DNA from: Tupaia tana
Lineage: Eukaryota > Chordata > Mammalia > Scandentia > Tupaiidae
Direction: 5' to 3'
Assembly: GCA_026018925.1 (NCBI GenBank)
Contig: JAKSZU010000009.1
Location: 31,006,083-31,070,082 of the forward strand
Length of the DNA stretch: 64,000 nt
The position numbers and the translations under genes were made by a program. The notes below the pieces were generated by a model. The model saw only the letters and a list, made by a program, of their open reading frames with translations, was not told the origin of the DNA and searched no databases. Positions 53,972 through 64,000 of the stretch are shown in pieces (the first letter of the stretch is position 1; the number at the start of each line of letters is the position of its first letter).

Positions 53972-56035
53972 GAGGTGTGTCCCGCCATGTTCAGGGACCA
54001 AGGTGACCGAATCTCTGCTCTAAGCCCCAACTTTCAGACCGAAAAAATCTCAAACAGAAGCCATTTCAAACTGCCATGTTTGCATGGCTTGTGAGCCTTG
54101 TGGTTTCCATTTTTTGCTGTTAAAAAAAGATTTTTTTTTCCTGTTTTAGTTGATATTTTTTTCCTCCCTGTTTTATTTTCCTTTTCTTTTTCTTTTAAAC
54201 TTACTTTCTCACTCTGCTGTTCAGCCTCCACACACTCAGTGTCTAGACAGGCCTAGATGCACAGTAGCCAAGTATCTGGATACTTTTATGGTCATAGAAA
54301 TTCTCAGCCCTTACTGAACCTACTTCCTGAAGGAAGAAACTCTTCTTTATAAATCTGAACTCAAAATCTCTTTCTGTGGATACCATATTGCAAAACACAG
54401 TAGAGGAGAGAAATTGTCTCAGAAGTACCCTACAGTAAAGGGAAGCACATGATTGTATAGTTGCAGAAAACTTCACTAAGCAATTAGCCAAAAGTGAATT
54501 CACCAACAAATGACTAAAATTCAGAGAAGAGAGAGTGTAGAGTGAACAGAAAGGAGAAGTAAGGAGCTGCAGAGAGCATGGCTCATCTCCTCTGACACAA
54601 CTTTGAACTCTCAGCTAAAACCCCACAGCTCAACCCAGGTCCACCTATTCCCTAGAAACTGTGAGGCCTTTGTATTATCCAGTTCCAAAGTCAAAATCAC
54701 AGGTTGCTTGGTGACATCAGGGAAACAGAACTGCAGAGAGATTGCATATCACTTCCTCCTTCACACCTCTGAGTTAAACTCACCCTGTGAGTTTAAGCCA
54801 CCAGGTCTGGGACTCGAACTGCAGTGAACTACATGGGAGTCCAGCGACATAGCCATTACGCTAACTGCTGGTCCCAATACCAGACTAGCTCTTCAAGAAG
54901 TTGTAAAAGGAGTGCTCCTCCAGAAAAACTAAAGACACACAGACAGAAATAAGAGAACTAAGAGCAACCAAGAAAATGTTAGGAACAAGTCTGGAAATAT
55001 CAGTAATTTTGAATATTAACTTCCAGGATTGAAATGGAAAGGTTGGACTACAGTAACGCTGCATATTCAACAGAAGAGAGATTAATTGCATGAGACTGAA
55101 CGGGTTAAATAGAATTTTATGACTTTTTGACTAAAACAATACCAATTATTTTTTTACTATGCTTTATTTTCCAGATTTAAAGATTTGTCTTTCTTTTGAA
55201 CTGTTAATAGGTTCATCAATTTGTTCAAGTATTTTTTGCTTGGTATTTTTTAATTGAAACATAAATTTTTTTCCCTTCCTGACCCCTCTGGAATGGAAAA
55301 ATATTTGTGAGTATTCTTATTTGTGTGGCACAAGGGTTATTTGCATAGGTTCAATAATACCTGTTGCCTTGCATCAGAAATTGGAAATATTCATTATTGC
55401 CAGGGCTCTGACTGGAATGTCATATCTGAAGATATGACCAGGAAATTATGGAACTGACGTAGATCTCAAGAAAACCAACAGGAGCTCTCGAAAAGATGGC
55501 CTGGTACCATAAACTGTTCTGCCTGGCAGAGAGGATTAGAGAAGATATATGAAAGAATTCATAACATAGAATAACCTGGACTTTTCCAGCCTAGCATTGT
55601 AATGAGTAGAGATTGCAAAAGAGCAGCCACAACCAGAAGATTACCTTGAGGAAGACTTTGAAGGAAGAAAAAGAGGCTGATCTTTGCTACCAGATGGTAT
55701 CCTACAGAATACTTGGTAGGCAGAACTGAGTTGGGAAGGTTCATATGTGAGTTATGTGCTGGGTGTTTGCTTCTCAACAGTTTGAGTAGTTAACATGTAA
55801 ATATTTTCTGAAAAATATTTAAAACCATACTGTCTCTGTTGTTATAGAGTCACAAAAAATTATAGCAAATATTTTGAAAGTTATCTTTAAAGTTTAGTTT
55901 CTTTGGAAATTTTGAAATTTGTTTATTAACAGTCAGTCAAGAACTATGGAGTATGAGCAAAAATTTTTTGATATGTAAAGTAAATGTTTGTGGAAAAATG
56001 TTAAATAAATAAATAAGGAAAAAAAAAAAAACAGA
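53972..56035 (+). mobile_element. Composite LINE-derived retroelement, 14-bp TSD
   Basis: Perfect TSD AAAGAGTCCCCATT at 53958-53971 and 56036-56049, inside the mariner. Content: an unassigned 5' part (53972-54590); a stretch like the L1 5' UTR upstream of the ORF1 at 30564 (54600-54780, for example CAGCTAAAACCCCACAGC and CAGGTCCACCTATTCCCTAG); an inverted SINE-A head; the end of ORF1 (54880-54930, CTTCAAGAAGTTGTAAAAGG); a non-coding 3' region whose first 300 bp match 14211-14520 (CATGAGACTGAACGGG, TTGACTAAAACAATACCA); and an A-rich tail. Almost all of ORF1 is missing. It looks like a deleted relative of the ORF1-only LINE at 12577. Confidence 0.75.
54787..54876 (-). repeat. SINE-A head only, minus strand, in place of LINE ORF1
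   Basis: About 90 bp covering just the tRNA-like part (GTGAGTTTAAGCCACCAGGT through CTAACTGCTGGTCCC) lies between LINE 5' UTR-like and ORF1-end sequence. No tail and no TSD are seen. Confidence 0.88.
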
Positions 56036-56221
56036 AAAGAGTCCCCATTAAAGCAACATGAATTTTGATAAAATTGATGCAAGAGCCAATATCAAATTTA
56101 TGGGGAAGCTTGGGTGAACAAATGGTGAAATCCTTGATAAATTAAGAAAAATATATGGAAACGGTATTCTGAAGAAGTCAGAAGTTTACAAATAGAAAAT
56201 ATGTTTTAAGAAGGAATGAGG

Positions 56222-56490
56222 GGGACCAGCAGTTAGTGTAATGGTTATGTCGCTGGACTCCCATGTATTTGACAGCGGTTCGAGTCCCAGACCCGGTGTC
56301 TTAAACTCACACCGGACGCATGTGCATGTGTGCCCAAGATCCCGAGAGGAGAATGGAGGAGAAGGGATTGCGGTGTGGCCATCCCCCCTGGGGGGTGATT
56401 TCTTGCTTTCTGTCTCTCTGTCTCTCTCTGTCTGTCTGGTGAGTGCACACACCCTATAGCAAAAACCTCTCCAAAGGGAAAAAAAAAAAA
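56222..56490 (+). repeat. SINE-A, near-consensus, plus strand, with TSD
   Basis: Flanks AAGGAATGAGG (56211-56221) and AAGAATTGAGG (56491-56501), one mismatch. The host is the mariner. Intact CCCCCCTGGGGGG and a clean poly(A). Confidence 0.95.
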
Positions 56491-57529
56491 AAGAATTGAG
56501 GCAATGGTGAAGATTATGCTTGCTGGCAGTGGCAGACAATTTGCATCAATTTCTAAGTAAAAAAAAAATAACAATCTTCCTTTTTTGTGCCTAAATTAGA
56601 GAACTCCAATAATTAACAGCAGAAACCACAGCTGACACCATAGACATCTCAATTGGTTCATCTTACACAATTACGGCTGAAAAACTAAAGTTGAGCAAAT
56701 TTTCTGCCTGATGCATGTCAAAATTATTGAACCCACATCAGCTGCAGAAAAGAACTTTCAAGGGAAATTTTCAATAATTGGGATCAAGATCCTTAAACAT
56801 TTCTTCAAAGAAGTGTAACGAGAGATGACACATGGTTTTAGTGGTATAATCCTGAAGACAAAGCATAATCAAAGCAATTTATATGAAGAGGAAGAACTGG
56901 TCCAGTCAAAGCAAAAGCAGATTGATCAAGAGTGAAGGTCATGGCAACATTTTTGGAATACTCAACAGCATTTTGCTTGTTGACTTCCTGGAGGGCCAAA
57001 GAATAACATGTGCTTCTTATGAGAGGGTTTTTGAGAAAGTTAGCTAAAACTCTAAGCAGAAAAACACCCAGGAAACTTTCACAAGAGAGTTCTTCTCCAC
57101 CATGTCATTTGTCCACCTTATTCCTCTTATCAAATTAAGGTAATAATGAAAGAGTTTTTAAAGAGAAATTATTAGGCATTCACTTTACAATCCTGAATTG
57201 GCTTCTTCTGATTTTTTTAAATTATTAATCTTAAAAAAATTTGAAAGTATCTCTTTTGTTCAGTTAATAATGTAAAAAAGACTATTGACATGGTTAAATT
57301 TGTAGGACCTCAGTCCTTAAAAGATGTACTAAATGATACTACCACTTACAAAAATGTCTTGAATTTGATGGAAATTATGTTAAAAAATAAAGTTTATGGT
57401 TTTTATTGTTACCTTTTAATTCCATTTTCCATGAACTTTTTGAAATTACTTCATCTAACCAGTACTGCAATTACTGGATCTTACAGTAGTCCTATTTTCC
57501 ATTTTGAGGGATCTCCATTCTGTCTTTTT

Positions 57530-57801
57530 TATTTATTTATTTTTTTTTGGAGAGGTTTTTTCACTATAGGGTGCGTGCACTTGCCAGACAGACAGAGAGT
57601 GACATAGAGACAGAAAGCGAGAAATCACCCCCCAGGGGGGATGGTCACACCGCAATCCCTTCTCCTCCATTCTTCTCTCAGGATCTTGGGCACGCACGCC
57701 CACACGCCCGGCGTGAGTTTTAGGCCACCAGGTCCGGGATGCAAACCGCGGTCGACTACATGGGAGTCCAGCGACATAGCCATTATGGTAACTGCTGGCT
57801 C
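57530..57801 (-). repeat. SINE-A, near-consensus, minus strand, in L1
   Basis: T-rich tail, palindrome CCCCCCAGGGGGG, GGGCACGCACGCCCACACGC and inverted head to CTGCTGGCTCCC. CTCCATTCTGTCTTTT and CTCTATTCTGTTTTT flank it as a degenerate TSD. Confidence 0.94.
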
Positions 57802-57934
57802 CCTCTATTCTGTTTTTCATAATAGATATACTAATTTATATTCCCATTAAAAGCATAAAAAGATTCTGATTTCTCCATATCCTTGCCAATTGTTGTTATG
57901 TCTTTTAGATAATAGTCATTCTTATTTTTTCTTT

Positions 57935-58188
57935 TTTTTATTTTTAAGAAAGATTTTTGCTATAAGGCACATGCACTGACCAGAGGGACAGAGAGACAGA
58001 AAGTGAGAAATTAGCCCCCAAGGGGAATGGCCATGCCACAATCCTGCCTCCTACATTCTCCTCTCTGGATTTTGGGCATGGATTCACACACACCTGGCTT
58101 GAGTTTTAAGCCACTGGGTCTGGGACTCAAATCATGGTTGACTATGAAGGAGTTCCAGCGATGTAACCATTTTGCCATCTGCTGGTCA
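57935..58188 (-). repeat. SINE-A, minus strand, in L1, with TSD
   Basis: AGATAATAGTCATTCT (about 57909) and AGATAATAATCATTCT (about 58192) flank a complete diverged copy; the duplicated target is L1 sequence. Confidence 0.93.
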
Positions 58189-58362
58189 CTAGATAATAAT
58201 CATTCTAACAGATGTGAGATAATATCTCGTTTTGGTTATACTTTCATTTTCCTGATAGTCAGTGATGCTGAGTATATTTTTCATATATCTGCTGGCCATC
58301 TTTTTAATTTCAGAAGTACTAATTCATTTCCTTTACCTTTAAAAACAAACAAAAAGAAATAA

Positions 58363-59245
<883 letters not shown>

Positions 59246-59465
59246 ACTTATATTCCATCATTGTTCATCTCTATAGCACATAATATGGTTTATCCAAGGA
59301 TTTTGCAGCACATGACAATCAAATCAAGGATATTACCATATATATCATATTCAACAAAGAACTTTTGATTCTTTGGTTTGTTAAATGTTTCTTTCCTTTG
59401 CCTATTTCACCCACTCTCTATCCCCTCCCTGCCCTGACAGTCTCTGGTATCTATACTTATCTTAT
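59246..59465. repeat. Possible L1 3' UTR-derived filler
   Basis: CATGACAATCAAATCAAGGA resembles the L1 3' UTR piece at 52440-52600, but the surrounding L1 frame expects a different region here. It may be a separate small insertion next to the RPS3A copy. Confidence 0.35.
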
Positions 59466-59544
59466 AAGGTTATTTATTTATTTATTTATTTGCTATTGAG
59501 TTGATTGAGTTTCTTATGTATTTTCTTTTTGTTTCTTTTTATTT

Positions 59545-59748
59545 TTAAAGAATTATTTTTATTTGACTTTATTTAATTGTTTATTTATTTATGTTTAATT
59601 TGGCCAGAGAAGTAGAGTGAGAGAGAAATAGAGAGGGAGAGAGAGAAAGAGAGAAAGTGAGAAAGCAAGTTGCTAGTTCCAGGACTTGAATAGCAGTCAG
59701 CCATGTGAGAGTCCAACACCCTTAACCACCATGCCACATGCTGGTCCC
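59545..59748 (-). repeat. SINE-A, short subtype, minus strand, in L1
   Basis: T-rich tail, AATTTGGCCAGAGAAGTAGA, GA-rich tract, AAGCAAGTTGCTAGTTCCAG and inverted head ending ACATGCTGGTCCC. TTTCTTATGTATTTTC and TTTCTTACATATTTTC flank it as a TSD. Confidence 0.88.
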
Positions 59749-61286
59749 AGAATTTCTTACATATTTTCAATATTATCCCTTTAGCATATGTAAAGTTTGA
59801 AAATATTTTCTCCCAATCCATTACTCTTATTGCCTCTCTTGCTGTGCAGGAAAATTTGTTTGCTCAGATCTATTTATTTTTTGCTTTTGGTGTCACATCC
59901 AAAAAATAAAAATCTTTTCCAAGATTATTGTCAAGATTTTTCTATATTTTTTTCTGGTAGCTTTGCATTTTCATATAGTTTATCCATATTGAGTTTATTT
60001 TTGTGTATGCTCTGAGATAAGGGTCTAATTTTATTCTTCTGCATGTGGATAATCAGTTTTTACAATCTCATTTATTGAAGAGACTGTCTTTTCCCCAGTA
60101 TATATCCTTGGTAGCTTTGTCAAAGATCAGTTGACCATTAATACATAGATTTATTTCTGGAATCTCTATTCTGTCAGAATAATTTGTATGTCTCTTTTTA
60201 TATCAGTACCTTACTGTTTTTATTAGCATAAATTTGTAGTAGGTTTAGAGATCAAGAAGTGAAGCTCTTATCTTCATTCTTTTTGCCCATGATTACTTTG
60301 GCTACTTGGGCTCTTTTGTAGTTTCATACTAATTGTGGAAGTACTTTTTTCTACTTCTGTGAATGTCTCATTGGAGTTTTGATAAGGATTGCATTGAATC
60401 TGTAGATTTATCTTGATTATATGGACATTTTAACAATATTAATTCATGAACACATCATGTTTCTTATTTTTGCGTTTTCTGCATTTTAATAAATTTTTTA
60501 TAGCTTTCAGTGTAGAGATACTTTATTGGTTAAATTTATCTCAAAGTAAATTATTTAAATTCTATTACAAATTAATTTTTTTCTAGATGTATTTTTCAGA
60601 GAACTCAGTGTTAATGTATAAAAGTCCTATTGTCTTTTGTATGTTGATTTGTATTCTACAACTTTATGTATTTTATTTATTAGTTCTAACAATTTTTTAT
60701 GAAGTCTTTAGGGTTTTCTAAATATAAGATCATGCCATGTACAAGCAGAGACAATTACATTTCTTCCTTTTCAATTTGGATGCTTTTTAATTTTTTCTTT
60801 TGCGTAATTGCTTTAGGATAGAACTTGTAGTTCTATGTTGAATAGAATGGTAAGAGTGAACATCCTAATTTCGTTCCTAATCTTAAAAAGAAAGTTTTAA
60901 ACTTGTCACCATTGAGTATGATGTTAGCCATGAATTTGTCATACATGGTTGTGTTGACATGCATTTCTCAACACCCAATTTATTGAGCATTTTTATCATG
61001 AAAGATATTGAATGTTTTTAATATTTTGTTTACACATATTGAGATGGTCATATGGTTTTTATTCTTCATTCTGTTAATTTGAAGTGTCACATAAATAGTT
61101 TCACACATGTCAAACCATGCTTGCATTCCCGGGATGAATCTCACTTGATTGTGATGAATGATCCTTTTAATGTGCTGTTGAATTTAGTTTACTAATATTT
61201 TGTTGAGGATTTGTGTGTATATATTATATATATGTGTGTGTGTTTGTGTGTGTGTGTATTCATCAGGAATGTTGGCATGTAATTTT

Positions 61287-61575
61287 TATTTTTTTAATTT
61301 ATTATTTTTATATGCATTCAATCACATTGTTTAGTTTACACAATGAACATTTCAATTTGTGAACATTTCTCCCCAGTCCAGATGATCAAAATATCTTCAA
61401 CAGATAACACCACACCTCCCCTCCCATCAATGCTCTGCCTCTGCATCCCTACAAATAGCCAAAAGGTATATAAAAAAATGTTCAACATCCCTCATTGTAA
61501 GGGAAATGCAGATCAAAACAACAATGAGGTACCACCTAACCCCAGTTAGAATGTCTAAGATAAAAAAACAAAAAA
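61287..61575 (-). mobile_element. 289-bp twin-primed L1 fragment, perfect TSD
   Basis: TSD GGCATGTAATTTT at 61274-61286 and 61576-61588. The left 165 bp are an L1 3' end on the minus strand (T-rich tail, then a C-rich tract equal to the purine-rich 3' UTR block). The right 125 bp are L1 ORF2 C-terminal sequence on the plus strand (ATGTTCAACATCCCTCATTG, GGGAAATGCAGATCAAAACA). The pieces meet near 61450. Confidence 0.85.
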
Positions 61576-62159
61576 GGCATGTAATTTTCTTTCTTGTAAA
61601 AGCCATGTCTGGCTTTAGGTATGAGAGTAATGTGACTTTATACATTGAAATAAGAGGTGTTCTCACCTTGTCCACTTTCTAGAAGAGTTTCAGAAGTATT
61701 GGTGTTAATTCTCTAAATATTGGGTAGCATTCAACAATACAACCATTAGGTTCTGATATTTTCTTTGTTGGGAGGTTTTTGATGAATGATTCAATATCCT
61801 TACTCATTAATAATTTGTGTTCTTTAGGATTCAGTTTTGGAAGGTTATATGTTTCTAGAAATTTAGCCATTTCTTCTATGTTATCCAATTTGGAAGAATA
61901 TATTTGTTCATTGTAGTTTCCTATGATCCTTTGTATTTCCATGATATTGGTTTTACTGTCTCCTCTTTCATTTATAACTTAATTTGAGTCTCTCTTTTGT
62001 TCTTAAACATTTTTCAATTTTGTTTATCTTTAAAAATAACGACTCCCAGTTTCAGTTCTGGGAGTTTCAGTTCTGGTATATTCTGTTTCTAAAAACAGAA
62101 ATGAAAATGAAAGCATAAGCTACCAAAGCATATGGGATGCTGGGATGCAGCAATGACAG

Positions 62160-62215
62160 TTTTTTTTTTAAGACATTTCTTTTTTTTCTAAAGGGCATGT
62201 GCACACTCTGGAGAG

Positions 62216-62258
<43 letters not shown>

Positions 62259-62436
62259 AAGTGAGAAATCACCCCGCAGCGGGGATGGCCACACCGCAGT
62301 CCCTTCTTCTCCACTCTCCTCTTGGGATCTTGGGCAGGTATGCATGAGGCTTAAGCCACTGGGCCCTGGACACAAACCCAGGCGACTATGTGGGAGTCCA
62401 GTGACGTAACCATTACACTTTCTGCTGGTCTCAACA
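62160..62436 (-). repeat. SINE-A, minus strand, compensated palindrome
   Basis: T-rich tail, expanded (GA)n (62219-62254), ACCCCGCAGCGGGGAT in place of the usual C-run/G-run (still a perfect inverted repeat), and inverted head ending TTCTGCTGGTCTC. The GCATGC region is shortened. Confidence 0.9.
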
Positions 62437-62559
62437 CTAAAGGCATTTCTAAGAGAGAACAGTAAAAAACACATTTTGAAAAAAGAGACCTCAAACAATG
62501 TAACATTATAACTCAAGGACCTAGAAAAAGAATAAATTAATTTCAAAAATAGAAACAAT

Positions 62560-62805
62560 ATGTCACTGGACTCCCATGTAGTCAACTGAGGTTCAAGTCC
62601 CGGACCCAGTGGCTTAAACTCATGCTGGGCACGTGTGCGTGCATGCCCGGGATCCTGAGAGGAGAATGGAGGAGAAGGGATTGTGGTGTGCCCATCCCCC
62701 CTGGGCGGTGATTTCTCACTTTCTGTCTCTCTGTCTCTCTCTGTCTGTTTGGTGAGCCCACGCCCCCTATAGCCAAAACCTCTCCAAAAAAAGAAAAAAA
62801 AAAGA
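62560..62805 (+). repeat. SINE-A, 5' truncated in the head, plus strand
   Basis: Starts at ATGTCACTGGACTCCCATGT, lacking the first 25-30 bp and the A box, then continues complete to CTATAGCCAAAACCTCTCC and a poly(A). Truncation suggests incomplete reverse transcription. Confidence 0.9.
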
Positions 62806-63184
62806 GTGTGTTGCTTAATTTTCCCATATTTGTGAATTTTCCAATTTTCCTTTTGTTTGTTGATTTCTAGTTCCATAACATTGATGTTGGAAAAGATACT
62901 TGATACGACTTCCATTTTCTTAAATTTGTTAAAACCTGTCTTTTGGCCCAACAACATATTTTCTATCCTGGATAATATTCTGTGTGTGCCTGAGAAGACT
63001 TTATTCTGTTGCTGTTGGATAGAATGTTCTGTATATGTCTATTTGGATTATAATGTTGTTCGAGTAGAGTTTCCTTATTGATTTTCTGTTGGGATGATCT
63101 ATCCATTGTTGAAAATGGAGTATCGAAGTCTCTTACTATTATTGTATTGCTGTCTATTTTTAAGGAGGCTTCTTGAACCATGCT

Positions 63185-63834
63185 TAACCTAGCCTGTGGC
63201 AGATAGGAGTGAAACATTGCTTATCAAGAAGTATTAAAGATACAGTTATAACTAATAATTTATTACTCACAAGCATATAATCAGATTCTTCTTGTCACAG
63301 TATATTTACTTTGTAAGTCTAACAGTGAGAAACAGAAAACAGTACTTGATTATTTAGTAAGCTAATATCATTTCACAGACATACTGCTCCATAATTATGA
63401 CAATAGTTTCAAACTTATGTGTGGTTCCGTGTATATACCTCCTGTCTAACCCATATGGAGTTCTTGCAATAACTAGAAAATCATAGATTTGAAATAATTA
63501 GGATGCAATATCCCCAACTTAAAGTCATGATATGCATCTTAATCAATATTTCACACTTTACTCAGACCACCTTAGGGTCTGGTTTAACTGTTTTGTTTTT
63601 GTTTGTTTGTTTGTTTTTGTTTCTTAGGAACCAATAGGCGATCATGGTGGCCCCATGTTGAAGCCCATGTATCCCTACAGACAAAGAAATATATAAGATC
63701 ACATTCAACTATAATGTCCCACCAAAGCTTAGGATAAATGTCAGCCCCATCTTCTCAGCTCTTACTGTTATTATTCTGCTATCTTTCTTTGACTGCATTA
63801 CTTAAACCAGTAAACAAACACAAATTTATTTTAA
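63185..63834. other. No gene seen; (GTTT)n tract
   Basis: A (GTTT)n tract lies at about 63590-63620. The rest is unassigned. Confidence 0.45.
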
Positions 63835-64000
63835 GTTTGTTTATTTTAGTCAGGACAGAAATCATGTGTGCATACTTGAGAAAGAGAGAAGTAGAGAGTC
63901 TCATCATACCATGATTCCTCTTCCTTAGCCCTTCAGCTTGTCAGGATCTTGGAGGATAGTCACACTGCAATTCCTTCTCGTCCATTTCTCCTTTTGGGAT
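63835..64000 (-). repeat. SINE-A, diverged, minus strand, cut by the window end
   Basis: GTTTGTTTATTTTAGTCAGG tail region, TGTGTGCATACTTGAGAAAG and CACTGCAATTCCTTCTCGTC. The head would lie beyond 64000. Confidence 0.8.

Larger units (their letters stand above)
53780..57455 (+). mobile_element. Hsmar2-like mariner transposon, split by two later insertions
   Basis: Left end GAAGGAATCTTCAAAAAGTT and right end (reverse strand) GATGAAGTAATTTCAAAAAG are inverted repeats, each next to TA (53778-53779 and 57456-57457). Subtracting the 2.08-kb LINE insertion with one TSD copy and the SINE-A with its TSD leaves about 1.3 kb, the size known for Hsmar2. The plus strand holds relics of a mariner transposase: near 56815-56880 a GDDTWF-like and Y-N-P-E-like stretch including the first catalytic aspartate region, and further fragments to about 57140. 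Frameshifts and stops make it inactive. Both sides are L1 sequence that reads through when the element is removed. Confidence 0.82.

Noticed and set aside
62067..62957. A 296-codon open frame on the minus strand
   Set aside because: It runs across two SINE-A copies and old L1 sequence; its low-complexity Ser/Leu runs come from the SINE CT tract. It is not a gene.

Overview
The window is non-genic, AT-rich nuclear DNA from a placental mammal. No intact host gene, rRNA, functional tRNA gene or CRISPR array was found. It is made of LINE-1 (L1) pieces of several ages, about 47 copies of one tRNA-derived SINE family (called SINE-A here), a smaller second SINE family (SINE-B), 7SL-RNA-related SINE pieces, old MIR and L2, MaLR-type LTRs, one solitary retroviral LTR, and fossil DNA transposons (MER5A-like, MER1-like, an Hsmar2-like mariner and its short derivatives). 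The only protein-gene relic of host origin is a processed pseudogene of ribosomal protein S3a. The 7SL-related, MER1-like and Hsmar2-like elements suggest Euarchontoglires, probably a non-primate euarchontan such as a tree shrew or colugo. There are no dimeric Alu and no recognisable rodent B1/ID elements. This placement is inference; no species-diagnostic gene is present.

Layout. 0-12.5 kb: scattered SINE-A copies, a twin-primed L1 (5.66-8.75 kb), a MIR/L2 piece and a palindromic mini-transposon. 12.58-15.60 kb: a full-length ORF1-only LINE with a 16-bp target-site duplication (TSD), no ORF2, and an apparent 3' transduction. 15.6-24.9 kb: SINE-A, SINE-B, MIR, a 7SL-like monomer, a MaLR LTR and MER5A, separated by unique DNA. 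25.0-25.85 kb: a second twin-primed L1, followed by a composite SINE split by a mini-transposon. 28.48-28.91 kb: solo LTR. 30.0-34.66 kb: a decayed L1 with tandem 5' UTR monomers and ORF1 and ORF2 remnants, ending abruptly at a SINE-A. 35-49 kb: old repeats (MLT1-like, Hsmar2-like short element, MIR, L2, MER1-like, old L1), SINE copies and the longest apparently unique stretch (46.3-48.3 kb). 49.4-52.4 kb: a dense, partly nested SINE-A cluster.

52.9-63.2 kb is a nested stack. An old minus-strand L1 was hit by an Hsmar2-like mariner, which was hit by a LINE-derived composite with a 14-bp TSD, which contains a SINE-A head. The RPS3A pseudogene, a 289-bp twin-primed L1 and several SINE-A copies are also inserted in the old L1.

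The retroelements form one mobilisation network. SINE-A, the ORF1-only LINE and the RPS3A copy carry poly(A)-type tails, and most have TSDs, which fits mobilisation in trans by L1 machinery. All family names rest on recall of consensus sequences, not a database search, and element edges are approximate unless a TSD is quoted.
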